DNA from: Streptomyces sp. CB01373
Lineage (GTDB): Bacteria > Actinomycetota > Actinomycetes > Streptomycetales > Streptomycetaceae
DNA: 64,000 nucleotides
Assembly (NCBI RefSeq): GCF_002803075.1
Contig: NZ_NNBK01000016.1
Location: 5,271 to 69,270, forward strand
Direction of reading: 5' to 3'
Below the pieces are notes generated by a model. The model was given only the letters and a program-made list of their open reading frames with translations, had not been told where the DNA came from and did no database searches. Every line of letters starts with the position of its first letter. Positions within the stretch are counted from its first letter, which is position 1. Of the stretch, positions 1 to 10,716 are shown one piece after another. A program made the translations under genes and the position numbers.

Positions 1-62
1 ACTTGCATGTGTTAAGCACGCCGCCAGCGTTCGTCCTGAGCCAGGATCAAACTCTCCGTGAA
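1..62 (-). rRNA. 16S ribosomal RNA, 5' end only
   Basis: Read on the minus strand, this is the universal bacterial 16S start: GAGAGTTTGATCCTGGCTCA, then the actinobacterial stretch ending in AACACATGCAAGT at the window edge. Only about 62 nt are present, and the operon continues to the left. The exact mature 5' end is an estimate, taken at the TTCACGGAG block. Confidence 0.95.
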
Positions 63-538
63 TGTATACCGGTAATCCGGCGACACATCACGAGAGCGGA
101 ACCAGAGGGGAGGAATAGTCCCCTCGGTTCACAGCGTCCTCGCTGTGTTTTTTCAAAGGAACCTCGTCCCAGCGGATGCTGGAGACGGGGTATCAACATA
201 TCTGGCGTTGATTTTTGGCACGCTGTTGAGTTCTCAAGGAACGGACGCTTCCTTTGTACTCACCCTCTCGGGCTTTCCTCCGGGCTTCCCTTCGGTGTTT
301 CCGACTCTATCAGATCTTTTTCCGATCCGATTTCCTCGGTGCTTTCCAGGTTTCCGCTCTCGCGTTTCCCTTTCCGGCGGTTCCGACTTTATCAGAACTT
401 TTGAGCCGGTCCGACCGGCCTTCGTTTCCGATTTATCGGGAGAGGCTTCTCCATGTTCGATCTTGTCGACATGTACAGAAGCAGACAGACGTTCACTGTC
501 ACCCTTGTGGACCTTGTCCATCTCCGGGCAACTGTTTG
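63..538 (-). promoter_or_regulatory. rRNA operon leader with antitermination/processing region
   Basis: No protein gene is credible in these roughly 480 bases. On the minus strand it has the layout of a Streptomyces rrn leader. A TTGAGAACTCAA block (226-237) followed by CAGCGTGCC resembles the boxA-like antitermination and processing signals of actinobacterial rRNA leaders. Further upstream, two near-identical cassettes contain TCTGATAAAGTCGGAA (-10-like TAAAGT, complement of 386-391) and TCTGATAGAGTCGGAA (-10-like TAGAGT, complement of 304-309). These look like tandem rrn promoters with weak -35 elements. Tandem promoters are known for Streptomyces rrn operons; assigning start points here is inference. 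Confidence 0.7.
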
Positions 539-567
539 AATCTACCTCCTCACCGGACCCGTGTCAA
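539..567 (-). promoter_or_regulatory. Distal rRNA operon promoter
   Basis: On the minus strand a perfect TTGACA (complement of 562-567) lies 17 bp from TAGATT (complement of 539-544). This is a near-consensus vegetative sigma promoter pointing into the rRNA leader. It is the best -35/-10 pair in the leader and is probably the most upstream of several tandem promoters. Confidence 0.65.
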
Positions 568-620
568 CGGCTCTGGTGCGGCGAAGAGGAGAGTAGCAGC
601 TCGGCGGGCTCAAACGCACA

Positions 621-1628
621 TCAGGCGGCGGTCGGCACGGTCGCACTTCGCTCGATCGGCTCCACGTCCCCTGTGCCGCCGGCCCGTGCCGCTCGACCGC
701 CGAGGACGTAGACGTAGGCCAGGAAGGCCAGCTCGGCGAGGATCCCGATGCCTATGCGGGCCCAGGTGGGCAGTCCCGACGGCGTGACGAAGCCTTCGAT
801 GGCGCCGGAGACGAAGAGAACGAGGGCCAGGCCGATCGCCATGCCCAGCGCGGCCCGGCCCTCTTCGGCGAGAGCGGCGCGGCGGGAGCGGGGGCCGGGG
901 TCGATGACCGTCCAGCCCAGGCGCAGCCCCGTACCGGCAGCGACGAAGACCGCGGTCAGTTCGAGCAGACCATGAGGGAGGACGAGGCCGAGGAAGGTGT
1001 CGAGGCGGCCGGCCGAGGACATCAGGCCGATGCCCACACCGAGGTTGAGCATGTTCTGGAAGAGGATCCACAGGACCGGCAGCCCCAGAAAGACGCCCAG
1101 GACCAGGCACATCGCGGCGGCCTGCGCGTTGTTCGTCCAGACCTGGGCGGCGAAGGCGGCCGCGGGGTGGCTGGAGTAGTAGGTCTCGTACTCGCCGCCG
1201 GGACGGGTGAGCTGCCGCAGTTCGTCGGGTGCCGCGATCGCGGCCTGCACCTCGGGGTGTGTCCCTATCCACCACCCCAGGAGTGCCGCGACGACGGTGG
1301 ACACGAGTGCGGTGGGAACCCACCAGTGGCGGGCCCGGTAGACCGCCGCGGGGAACCCTTCCAGCAGGAAGCGGGTGACGTCCCGCCACGAGGCACGGCG
1401 GGTCCCCGTCACAGCGCTGCGCGCGCCCGCCACGAGCTGGCTGAGCCGGCCCGTCAGCTGCGGGTCGGGTGCGCTGGACTGGATCAGGGAGAGGTGGGTG
1501 GCGGTGCGCTGGTAGAGGGCGACGAGTTCGTCGGCCTCCGTGCCGGTGAGCCTGCGCCTGCGGCGGAGCAGGGTGTCGAGGCGGTCCCATTCCGCTCGGT
1601 GGGCGGAGACGAAGACGTCCAGGTCCAT
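621..1628 (-). CDS. Stage II sporulation protein M (SpoIIM) family membrane protein
   Basis: 335 residues. A soluble N-terminal helical region (1-100) is followed by about five membrane segments near 103-122, 172-194, 208-238, 261-283 and 291-311. The PHGLLEL motif at 218-224 is typical of the SpoIIM/DUF95 family. GAGGAG sits before the ATG. It is divergent from an RDD membrane protein, a pairing common in actinobacteria. In Bacillus SpoIIM works in engulfment, but the role of the actinobacterial proteins is not established and this gene is not evidence of endospores. Family assignment is firm; function is unknown. Confidence 0.85.
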   Translation of the reverse strand: MDLDVFVSAHRAEWDRLDTLLRRRRRLTGTEADELVALYQRTATHLSLIQSSAPDPQLTGRLSQLVAGARSAVTGTRRASWRDVTRFLLEGFPAAVYRARHWWVPTALVSTVVAALLGWWIGTHPEVQAAIAAPDELRQLTRPGGEYETYYSSHPAAAFAAQVWTNNAQAAAMCLVLGVFLGLPVLWILFQNMLNLGVGIGLMSSAGRLDTFLGLVLPHGLLELTAVFVAAGTGLRLGWTVIDPGPRSRRAALAEEGRAALGMAIGLALVLFVSGAIEGFVTPSGLPTWARIGIGILAELAFLAYVYVLGGRAARAGGTGDVEPIERSATVPTAA

Positions 1629-1759
1629 CGTGCCTGCCTGCTCCTCGGCTGGTTGTTCGACAACTCGTCGGCTGTGTCAGCTTGTCCTACTGCGGCGCGG
1701 TCGCCCTCAGCTTGGCAGACTGGCCGTTCTCGGGGCAGGCCAGGGGAAGGACGACGGGC

Positions 1760-2809
1760 ATGAGTGAGCTGGTGACGGGTGAGGCCGTGGCGCTGGAGGT
1801 GCGCCCGGCCAGGCTGCCCAGCAGGGCACTGGCAGTGCTGCTCGACCTGGTCGTGACGGTGATGGTCTACATGGTCGTGTCCTTTGGCCTCCTCGCCGCC
1901 ACGGCTTCCCTGGACGAGGCGGCGCAGATCGCGGTGTCGATCGGGACGTTCCTGCTCGTGCTGGTCGGGGGTCCGATAGCCGTGGAGACGCTCAGCCACG
2001 GGCGGTCCCTCGGAAAGATGGCCTGCGGGCTGCGGGTGGTCCGGGACGACGGCGGGCCGATCCGCTTCCGGCACGCGCTGGTGCGTGGCGCGATCGGTGT
2101 GGTCGAGATTCTGATGACGTTCGGGGCCGTCGCCTGCATCTCCTCGTTGGTGTCGGCGCGAGGGCGTCGGCTGGGTGACGTGTTCGCGGGCACCCTGGTC
2201 GTGCGGGAGCGGGTGCCGGCCGGGCAGGCGACCGCCGTGCCTCCGCCGCCGCCCTGGCTGGCGGGGCGTTTCTCGGAGCTCGATCTGTCGGCGGTGCCCG
2301 ACGGGCTCTGGCTGGCGATCCGGCAGTACCTGACACGGATGCAGCACCTGGATCCGCGGGTCGGCTGGAACATGGCCGAACGGCTCGCCGCCGATCTCGT
2401 CGCCCTTACCGGGACTCCGGCACCACGCGAGATCCCGCCGGCCATGTATCTGGCGGCGGTGCTGCAGGAGCGGCAGGCACGTGAGGCCCGGCGCACGTTC
2501 GGCGGCGGCTACGGGGCCGGTGCGTTCGCGGCAGGGGGCGGGGTCCCGGTCGCCGGGTTCGGTGCGGCGCCCGGTGGTCCCGGCTTCCCGCCGCCGCAAC
2601 CACCGGTGTACGGCGCGCCGCAGTCGCAGGCGTACGGCGTCGGCGAGCACCCGGGTGCTCCCGTGTCCGCCGCCGCGGCCTCACCCGCCGCGCCTCAGGA
2701 CACCCCCTCCTGGGGCGCCCCGGCCATGGATCTCCCGTCGCAGGACGCTGCCTTCGAGGACACGTCGCGGACCGAGCGTCCCGGTACCGGGTTCGTGCCG
2801 CCGGCCTGA
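1760..2809 (+). CDS. RDD family membrane protein
   Basis: 349 residues. The RDD domain spans about 15-150, with an R-D pair near the start (SRALAVLLDL, 21-30), two or three membrane segments, the RSLGKMACGLRVV block (82-94) and the R-x-LGD ending near 137-140. Residues after about 260 are Pro/Gly/Ala-rich and probably disordered. The start was chosen at the ATG preceded by GGGGAAGG about 9 nt upstream; an earlier in-frame ATG at 1682 lacks this. Some RDD proteins have been linked to ion transport, but the function here is unknown. Divergent from the SpoIIM gene across about 130 bp. Confidence 0.85.
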   Translation: MSELVTGEAVALEVRPARLPSRALAVLLDLVVTVMVYMVVSFGLLAATASLDEAAQIAVSIGTFLLVLVGGPIAVETLSHGRSLGKMACGLRVVRDDGGPIRFRHALVRGAIGVVEILMTFGAVACISSLVSARGRRLGDVFAGTLVVRERVPAGQATAVPPPPPWLAGRFSELDLSAVPDGLWLAIRQYLTRMQHLDPRVGWNMAERLAADLVALTGTPAPREIPPAMYLAAVLQERQAREARRTFGGGYGAGAFAAGGGVPVAGFGAAPGGPGFPPPQPPVYGAPQSQAYGVGEHPGAPVSAAAASPAAPQDTPSWGAPAMDLPSQDAAFEDTSRTERPGTGFVPPA

Positions 2810-2835
2810 CGCGTCGGCCGCTCCGCCCCGCAGGC

Positions 2836-3453
2836 TCAGGAGTCGAAGACCGACGGGGGCGACTGGAGGTCTTCGAGCTCGATGCCGGGGGCTGCCAGAA
2901 CCACGTCCCCGGCGATGTGCACGGTGTGCTGCTCGCCCGTGTCCAGGGCTGTGACCTGGTATTCGTCCACGGTCAGGGGCCCGTTGTCAGTGGCGTGTGC
3001 TTCTCTTTCCAGCAGAGCCCAGGACTGGTCCACGGTGCGGGGGGCGAGGACCGGATCCGTGAAGGCGACGAGGCGGACACGGGTCGCGGAGGCAGAGGGG
3101 GTGAGGCGCAGGAGACGGGCGGTGGCGACGAGGAACGCGGGGGACGTGCCGGTGAAGGCGTGAGCGCGCGCAGTGCCTTCGATGGCATGGATGCCGGTGG
3201 GGTCGGTGCGCACCCAGGTGACGCCGTCGAGGGCGGCACCGCGCACCTGCCAGCTTCCCGCGTGGAGTTCGAGGCGAAGGGGACGGCCGAGATCGTCCAG
3301 GGCCAGGTCGACGGAGCCGTGATGAGTACCCGAGGGGGTGGTCACCTGGGACACGTAGCGCCAGCCGGAGGGGCCGGGCGCGCACTGGAAGTGCTCTTCT
3401 GCGAGGGGGGTGTGATCGTGCGGATCGTGGAGCGAATAACGGCCGCGGGGCAT
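2836..3453 (-). CDS. Conserved hypothetical protein
   Basis: 205 residues, with no family I recognise with confidence. There is no signal peptide or membrane segment. The sequence is compact and mixed alpha/beta, with several Trp residues and a short acidic C-terminus. The start is the ATG of MPRGRYSLHD; the frame stays open upstream but there reads as low-complexity Arg/Pro sequence typical of non-coding Streptomyces DNA. The ribosome site is weak. The gene is downstream of, and co-oriented with, the adenosylhomocysteinase gene, but a strong hairpin lies between them, so it may be transcribed separately. Confidence 0.7.
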   Translation of the reverse strand: MPRGRYSLHDPHDHTPLAEEHFQCAPGPSGWRYVSQVTTPSGTHHGSVDLALDDLGRPLRLELHAGSWQVRGAALDGVTWVRTDPTGIHAIEGTARAHAFTGTSPAFLVATARLLRLTPSASATRVRLVAFTDPVLAPRTVDQSWALLEREAHATDNGPLTVDEYQVTALDTGEQHTVHIAGDVVLAAPGIELEDLQSPPSVFDS

Positions 3454-3557
3454 GGGGGTCCTGGGGTGTGACGGGGTGGTCCGGCCGCCTCGGTGCTTCG
3501 GGCGGGCGGGCGGCGTGACGGCCGCCGGTCCGGTCGAAACGGCCGGTCCGGCCAAAG

Positions 3558-3594
3558 GGGCAGGCCCCCGACACGGGGGTGCGGGGGCCTGCCT
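3558..3594 (-). terminator. Terminator hairpin after the adenosylhomocysteinase gene
   Basis: A perfect 12-bp stem (GGCAGGCCCCCG at 3559-3570 pairing with CGGGGGCCTGCC at 3582-3593) encloses an 11-nt loop. No clear T-run follows, which is usual for Streptomyces terminators. Confidence 0.7.
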
Positions 3595-3635
3595 CGAAGG
3601 ACCTGGCTGAGACGCGGGGTGCGGCTCGGTGGCGG

Positions 3636-5093
<1,458 letters not shown>

Positions 5094-5378
5094 GGGGTGC
5101 TGCTCCTCGGGGTTGGGGCGAGGTGGGTACGGCTGATCTGCGCGGCGGCGGACACAGGGGTGCCCGAAGAAGACACAGGCATGCCCGCGTGCGCGCAGCG
5201 CAGTCCGTCGGAGGCCCTCTCTCCCTCGGCCGGCCCCTGCTCGGGCCGCCCGACCGCCATCAGCAGCGACGTCTGGCTCCGACCCAAGCTACACCGCGAA
5301 GCGCGGCGGCCCACAGTCCGCGTCCGGACACTCCGGGCCGTTCGCGGGGCCTCGTGATCGTCGCCGGGCCGGGCGGGA

Positions 5379-6359
5379 TCAGTGGCCGGTGGGGTGCGGG
5401 GCGGGGCCGCCCGGGGTGGCCTCGCGGTCCGGGCCCTTGGCCGCCTCGGCCTCGCTGTAGATGTCCGGTTCCAGGTAGATGACGCGGGCGATCGGGACGG
5501 TCGCGCGGATGCGGGCCTCGGCGGCGTCGATGGCGGCGGCGACGTCGGCGGCCGTGTCGTCGTGCCGGACGGCGATCTTGGCGGCGATGAGCAGTTCCTC
5601 GGGGCCGAGGTGGAGCGTGCGCATGTGGATGACGCCGGTGACGGTGTCACCGTCGACCATGGCGGTCTCGATCTGCCGGACCACGTCGGTGCCGGCGGCC
5701 TCGCCGAGCAGCAGGGACTTGGTCTCGGCGGCCAGGACGAGGGCGATCAGTACGAGCAGGGCGCCGATGCAGACCGTACCGATGCCGTCCCAGATGCCGT
5801 CGCCGGTGAGCAGGGAGAGACCCACACCGCCGAGGGCGAGGACGAGACCGATCAGCGCGCCGAAGTCCTCCAGGAGCACGACCGGCAGTTCGGGTGCCTT
5901 GGCGCGGCGGATGAACTGCGGCCAGGACAGCTTGCCGCGCAGTTGGTCGGCCTCCTTGATGGCCGTGCGGAAGGAGAAGCCCTCGGCGACGATCGCGAAG
6001 AGGAGGACGCCCACCGGCCAGTACCAGTGCTCCAGTTCGTGCGGGTGCCTGATCTTCTCGATGCCCTCGTAGACGGCGAACATGCCGCCGACGGAGAACA
6101 GGACGATGGAGACGAGGAAGGCGTAGACGTACCGCTCGCGGCCGTAGCCGAAGGGGTGCTGCGGAGTCGCCTCGCGCTGGGCCCGCTTGCCGCCGATCAG
6201 CAGCAGGAACTGGTTGCCGGAGTCGGCGAGGGAGTGCACGCCCTCGGCGAGCATCGAGGAGGAGCCGCTGAAGGCGAACGCCACGAACTTGGCTGCCGCG
6301 ATGGCGAGGTTGGCGCCGAGTGCCGCCATGATCGCCCTGGTACCGCCTGACGCGCTCAT
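5379..6359 (-). CDS. Cation diffusion facilitator (CDF) family transporter
   Basis: 326 residues. N-terminal membrane domain with about six segments, then a cytoplasmic C-terminal domain from about 210 (alternating beta and helix, with HMRTLHLGPEELLIAAKI and IYLEPD). The H42-x3-D46 pair in membrane segment 2 (VHSLADSGNQ) and HPFGYGRERY at 68-77 are CDF hallmarks. The HxxxD arrangement points to divalent metal efflux such as zinc, but specificity cannot be read reliably. It lies just upstream of manA and is co-oriented, with about 130 bp between, so it is probably a separate unit. Confidence 0.88.
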   Translation of the reverse strand: MSASGGTRAIMAALGANLAIAAAKFVAFAFSGSSSMLAEGVHSLADSGNQFLLLIGGKRAQREATPQHPFGYGRERYVYAFLVSIVLFSVGGMFAVYEGIEKIRHPHELEHWYWPVGVLLFAIVAEGFSFRTAIKEADQLRGKLSWPQFIRRAKAPELPVVLLEDFGALIGLVLALGGVGLSLLTGDGIWDGIGTVCIGALLVLIALVLAAETKSLLLGEAAGTDVVRQIETAMVDGDTVTGVIHMRTLHLGPEELLIAAKIAVRHDDTAADVAAAIDAAEARIRATVPIARVIYLEPDIYSEAEAAKGPDREATPGGPAPHPTGH

Positions 6360-6489
6360 CTGTTCGCGTGGTCCCTTCGCCGTCGTACGCCCTCGCGGCC
6401 GTGCCCCGTGCTCGGCCGGTGGGTCATTGTGGCAGCCCGGTCCGGCGGCGGTACGCGGGCGGCGGCCTCCCGGGCCGCCGCCCGGGAGG

Positions 6490-7641
6490 TCATACGACGA
6501 CGGTGGCGCGGAACAGGGTGCCGGTGCCGGATGCCCCGGCCTTCTCGCCGGCCGGGACGAACACGGACTGCCCCGGGGTCAGTTGCTGCTCGCCGGCCCG
6601 GACGGAGCCGGTCGCGCAGAGCAGGATCTGCGGGGTGCCGAGGGTGAGGTCGACGTCGGCGGTGCCCTCGGACAGGACGTAGCGGGAGAGGCGGAACTCG
6701 TCGACGGGGGTGTCGTAGACCTCCTCGCCGTCGGGGCCGGCTTCTGGGGACATGATGCCGGGGTCGCCCGCCTCGAAGCGGACGATGCGCAGGAGTTCGG
6801 GCACGTCGACGTGCTTGGGGGTCAGGCCGCAGCGCAGGACGTTGTCGGAGTTGGCCATGATCTCCACGCCCAGGCCGTCGAGGTAGGCGTGCGGGATGCC
6901 GGCGCCGAGGAAGACCGCCTCGCCCGGTTTGAGGCGGAAGTGGTTGAGGAGCATCGCGGCCAGCACGCCCGGGTCGCCCGGGTAGTGGCGGGCGATGCCG
7001 GCGTAGGGCGCGTGGTCGCCGCCGAGGCGGGCGCAGGCGGCCGCGGCCTCGGTGACCGTCGCGGCCATCTCCTCGCGGTCGGCGGTGAGGAGGGCGGTGA
7101 GGACCTCGCGCAGGGCGGCTTCCTCGGGGCGGGTGCGCAGCACCTCGATGTACGGCTTGAGGGAGTCGACACCGAGGGCTTCGAGCAGGTCGGCGGCCCG
7201 GTTCGGCGCGCGGAAGCCGCACAGGCCGTCGAACTCGGTGAGTGCGCAGACCAGTTCGGGCTTGTGGTTGGCGTCCTTGTAGTTGCGGTGCGAAGCGTCG
7301 GCGGGGACGCCTCGGCGCTCCTCGTCGGCGTATCCCTCCTTGGCCTGCTCCAGGTCGGGGTGGACCTGGAGGGAGAGCGGGGCGCCGGCGGCGAGGATCT
7401 TGAGCAGGAAGGGCAGGTGCGGGCCGAACTTCGCGACCGTCCCGGCGCCGAGTTCCTCCTCGGGGGCGGCGTCGATGACGTCGGCGAGGGTGCCGCGTGC
7501 GGTGCGCGAGGGTGCGCCCGGGTGGGCCCCCATCCACAGCTCCGCCTGGGGCTCGCCGCTCGGTTCGACACCCAGCAGGTGCGGGATGGCGGTGGTGGAA
7601 CCCCAGGCGTAGGGGCGGATCGTGTTGTCGAGGCGGTCCAT
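6490..7641 (-). CDS. manA: Mannose-6-phosphate isomerase, class I
   Basis: 383 residues. Zinc enzyme interconverting fructose-6-phosphate and mannose-6-phosphate, the entry into GDP-mannose. The cupin metal and active-site blocks are present: ELWMGAHP (34-41), QVHPD (92-96) and the HKPEL block (126-130), then GIPHAYLDGLG and MANSDNVLRCGLTPKHVD further on. It is the last gene of the leftward mannose block, following the SIS protein by about 50 bp. Confidence 0.95.
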   Translation of the reverse strand: MDRLDNTIRPYAWGSTTAIPHLLGVEPSGEPQAELWMGAHPGAPSRTARGTLADVIDAAPEEELGAGTVAKFGPHLPFLLKILAAGAPLSLQVHPDLEQAKEGYADEERRGVPADASHRNYKDANHKPELVCALTEFDGLCGFRAPNRAADLLEALGVDSLKPYIEVLRTRPEEAALREVLTALLTADREEMAATVTEAAAACARLGGDHAPYAGIARHYPGDPGVLAAMLLNHFRLKPGEAVFLGAGIPHAYLDGLGVEIMANSDNVLRCGLTPKHVDVPELLRIVRFEAGDPGIMSPEAGPDGEEVYDTPVDEFRLSRYVLSEGTADVDLTLGTPQILLCATGSVRAGEQQLTPGQSVFVPAGEKAGASGTGTLFRATVVV

Positions 7642-7691
7642 GCGCTTCTCTCTGCGGTTCTGGGCTGTTCTCGGCTGTTCTCAAGGACAGA

Positions 7692-8819
7692 TCAGGTGCC
7701 GGAGGCGAGCGCCAGGTAAACGGCGGTGAAATCCGTGACGGCGATCAGTTCCGCGAGGCTCTCGATCTCGTCGCCGGGGCCCGGCTCCAGTTCGCTGATC
7801 GGCGTGTCGTGGCTGAGGGCCAGGTCCCGGGCGGCCGGGGCGGCGGTCAGGCCGCCCAGCGGGCGATCGCGCAGCAGCACCACGCGCGCGTGCAGGGCGG
7901 GCCGTTCCTCGACGCGGTCGCGGAAGAAGTCGTCCGGGTCGGCGCTGGCGGCCAGCGGACCGGCGAGCAGCGCGGTGTGCGCGGCGAGGGCCTCGGGCAG
8001 TTCGGCGACGACCGCGGGGATGCCGGACAGTTCGGCGAGCCCGGCGGCGAAGCGGCGGCCCGCGGGTCCCGCGGAGGCGCCCTCGGTCCAGATGACCGGC
8101 AGCGCGTCGGCGAGTTCGGCGGCGAGGGTCTTGGCCGGGTTGCTGTAGGTGACGATGGCGGGTCCGCAGCGCTCGGCGATCTGGTCCAGCCGGTCGGCGA
8201 CCTTCTCCAGGGCGTCGGGCGGGGCGGCGAGCAGGCCGACGCGGTCCAGGAGGACCAGCAGTGGTGTGAGCAGCGCCCACAGGACACCCGGGGCGGATCC
8301 GGCGAGGGGTTCGTCGTGGTCGTAGGGGGCCGTGGCCATGGGGATGAACAGGCCGCGGGCGCCTTCGAGGGTCTCGGCGAGCGGGGTTCCGGCCGGGGCC
8401 ACGGCGACGACCGTGCAGCCGCGCCGGTAGGCCTGCTCGGCGAGCAGGGACAGGCTCGGTTCGGTGCCGTCCGGGGTGGCGATCAGCAGCAGGTCGACGG
8501 AGCCGGCCCAGCCGGGCAGCTCCCAGCGCAGGGCGCCGGCGGCGGAGGCCACACCCGTGGGCGCCAGCCGGGTCACGGGGCTGCCGGCGCCGGCGAGCGC
8601 GCCGAGCAGGTCGGCCGCGTGGGTGGCGGCGGCTCCGGGGCCGGCGATCAGGACGGCGCGGGGGCGGCCGTCGGGCCTGAGGCCGGCCACTCCGGCCTCG
8701 GTGGCGTTCCGGGCGGCGGTCCGGACGCGGGCGCCGGCCTCGGCGGCACCGCGGAGCAGTCCGCGGCTGTCGGCGGCGGCGAGCCCCTCAGGGGCGTCGA
8801 GCAGCGATTCGTCGAGCAT
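7692..8819 (-). CDS. SIS-domain protein, phosphomannose/phosphoglucose isomerase-like
   Basis: 375 residues. Two SIS-like halves are visible: a nucleotide/sugar-phosphate-type loop region around VLIAGPGAAATHAADLLG (56-73) with DLLLIATPDG downstream, and a C-terminal half resembling bifunctional PMI/PGI isomerases. The same gene sits between manA and manB homologues in mycobacteria (Rv3256c position), so a link to mannose-phosphate metabolism is likely. Catalysis is unproven because manA and manB already cover the pathway steps. The sequence is strongly Ala/Leu-rich. Start ATG at 8819. Confidence 0.82.
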   Translation of the reverse strand: MLDESLLDAPEGLAAADSRGLLRGAAEAGARVRTAARNATEAGVAGLRPDGRPRAVLIAGPGAAATHAADLLGALAGAGSPVTRLAPTGVASAAGALRWELPGWAGSVDLLLIATPDGTEPSLSLLAEQAYRRGCTVVAVAPAGTPLAETLEGARGLFIPMATAPYDHDEPLAGSAPGVLWALLTPLLVLLDRVGLLAAPPDALEKVADRLDQIAERCGPAIVTYSNPAKTLAAELADALPVIWTEGASAGPAGRRFAAGLAELSGIPAVVAELPEALAAHTALLAGPLAASADPDDFFRDRVEERPALHARVVLLRDRPLGGLTAAPAARDLALSHDTPISELEPGPGDEIESLAELIAVTDFTAVYLALASGT

Positions 8820-8921
8820 GGGCGGCAGCCTCCCGATCGGGCACCGAGCGCCTGGTCGTCTTCGTGCGGGCAGCGGAAGTCGTCCGGACGAGGCGGTGGG
8901 CCTCCTCCGGACGAGCCGGTG

Positions 8922-9092
8922 TCACGCCGGGCGGCGGGCCTCGTCGACGAGCAGGACGGGGATGCCGTCGCGGACGGGGTACGCCAGACCGCAGTCCTGC
9001 CCGGTGCAGACCAGCTCGGCTTCCTGCTCCTTGAGGGGGGCGTGGCAGGCCGGGCAGGCGAGGATCTCCAGGAGGCCGGCTTCGAGCGGCAT
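8922..9092 (-). CDS. Trm112 family zinc-ribbon protein
   Basis: 56 residues. Cys pairs at 13/16 (ACPAC) and 29/34 (CTGQDC) form a small zinc ribbon, followed by the conserved YPVRDGIPVLL. Trm112 proteins in eukaryotes activate methyltransferases; bacterial members have no settled role. The start was set at the ATG preceded by AAGGGA; the frame stays open upstream but reads as non-coding. It lies between the SIS and manB genes and is conserved there across actinobacteria as far as I recall, so it may serve the same operon. Confidence 0.85.
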   Translation of the reverse strand: MPLEAGLLEILACPACHAPLKEQEAELVCTGQDCGLAYPVRDGIPVLLVDEARRPA

Positions 9093-9239
9093 GGGGTTTC
9101 CCTTCGGGCGGCGGGATGGACGCGTCGGTGCGGTCGTACGGACGTGCCTGGTCAGCGTACCGCCGGTGGCGGCGGCATGGCGGGGGCGGGCCGGGGCCCG
9201 CATGGCGCGGCGCCGCCGCCACCGGCGGTGAACGGTCTC

Positions 9240-10604
9240 TCAGCCCCGGATGATCGCGAGGGCCTCGTCGCGCACCTTGGCCATCGTCGGCTCGTCGCGG
9301 GCCTCGGCGTTCAGCCGCAGGAGCGGTTCGGTGTTGGACGGGCGGACGTTGAACCACCAGTCGGCGGCGCTGACGGTGAGACCGTCGAGTTCGTCGAGGG
9401 TGACGTCCGCGCGGCCTTCGTAGGCCGACCTGATCGCTGTGAGGCGGGCGGCCTGGTCGTCGACCGTGGAGTTGATCTCGCCGGAACCGGCATAGCGGTC
9501 GTACTGGGCGACGAGGGCGGACAGCGGGCCGTCCTGGCCGCCGAGGGCCGCGAGGACGTGCAGAGCGGCGAGCATGCCGGTGTCGGCGTTCCAGAAGTCC
9601 TTGAAGTAGTAGTGCGCGGAGTGCTCGCCGCCGAAGATCGCGCCGGTCCTCGCCATCTCGGCCTTGATGAAGGAGTGGCCCACGCGGGTGCGGGCGGGCG
9701 TGCCGCCGTTCTCCTCGACCACCTCCGGGACCGACCAGGAGGTGATGAGGTTGTGGATGATCACGCCCTTGCCGCCGTTCTTCCCCAGTTCGCGGGCGGC
9801 GACCAGTGCGGTGATCGCGGACGGGGAGACCGGCTCGCCGCGCTCGTCGATCACGAAGCAGCGGTCGGCGTCGCCGTCGAAGGCGATGCCGAGGTCGGCG
9901 CCCTCCGCGCGGACCCGCTTCTGGAGGTCGACGAGGTTGGCCGGGTCGAGGGGGTTGGCCTCGTGGTTGGGGAAGGTGCCGTCCAGTTCGAAGTACATCG
10001 GGACGAGGTCGACGGGCAGGCCGTCGAAGACGGTCGGGACGGTGTGGCCGCCCATGCCGTTGCCCGCGTCGACGACGACCTTCAGGTGGCGCAGGGAGTC
10101 CAGGTCCACGAGGGAGCGCAGGTAGGCGGCGTAGTCGTGCAGCGTGTCACGCCGGCTGATCGTCCCCTGCCGGGCGGCCGGCTCCGGGGCGCCCGAGGCG
10201 AGCCACCGCTCGACCAGTTCGCGGATGTCCGCCAGTCCGGAGTCCTGGCCGACGGGGGCCGCGCCCGCGCGGCACATCTTGATGCCGTTGTACTCGGCCG
10301 GGTTGTGCGAGGCCGTGAACATCGCGCCGGGCAGGTCCAGGGCGCCGGAGGCGTAGTAGAGCTGGTCCGTGGAGCACAGCCCGATCCCGGTGACGTCGGC
10401 GCCGTGACGGGCCGCGCCGCGGGCGAAGGCGCGGGCCAGGCCGGGCGAGGAGGGCCTCATGTCGTGGCCGGTCACGAGGGCCTCGGCGCCGGTCACCTGG
10501 GCGAAGGCCGCGCCGAAGAGCTCGGCCAGCGACTCGTCCCACTGATCCGGGACCACCCCGCGTACGTCGTACGCCTTCACGATCTGCGACAGATCAGCAG
10601 CCAC
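9240..10604 (-). CDS. manB: Phosphomannomutase/phosphoglucomutase
   Basis: 454 residues. Converts mannose-6-phosphate to mannose-1-phosphate. All four alpha-D-phosphohexomutase loops are present: TASHNP with phospho-Ser99 (97-102), metal loop DGDADR (243-248), sugar loop GEHSAH (326-331) and phosphate loop RPSNTEP (421-427). The start was set at the GTG preceded by AGAAGG 7 nt upstream; an ATG 33 nt earlier lacks a ribosome site. First enzyme gene of the leftward mannose block. Confidence 0.95.
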   Translation of the reverse strand: MAADLSQIVKAYDVRGVVPDQWDESLAELFGAAFAQVTGAEALVTGHDMRPSSPGLARAFARGAARHGADVTGIGLCSTDQLYYASGALDLPGAMFTASHNPAEYNGIKMCRAGAAPVGQDSGLADIRELVERWLASGAPEPAARQGTISRRDTLHDYAAYLRSLVDLDSLRHLKVVVDAGNGMGGHTVPTVFDGLPVDLVPMYFELDGTFPNHEANPLDPANLVDLQKRVRAEGADLGIAFDGDADRCFVIDERGEPVSPSAITALVAARELGKNGGKGVIIHNLITSWSVPEVVEENGGTPARTRVGHSFIKAEMARTGAIFGGEHSAHYYFKDFWNADTGMLAALHVLAALGGQDGPLSALVAQYDRYAGSGEINSTVDDQAARLTAIRSAYEGRADVTLDELDGLTVSAADWWFNVRPSNTEPLLRLNAEARDEPTMAKVRDEALAIIRG

Positions 10605-10716
10605 GGCAAGCCCTTCTGAGGTCCTATCGGTCACCACAAACTACCGTCGGTGCGCGAACACGAGGCAGCGAAGGCGCGGGGCACGGGTGACGGAAGGAGT
10701 GCGCGGCCGGACGCGG

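Noticed and set aside
621..1628. SpoIIM as evidence for endospore formation
   Set aside because: The family is widespread in actinobacteria that make no endospores; the rest of the window is typical Streptomyces.
5094..5378. SAH riboswitch upstream of adenosylhomocysteinase
   Set aside because: The region was searched on the minus strand for the conserved AGGCTCGG and GAGGAGCGCTG-type core; they are not present in the right order. No riboswitch is claimed.
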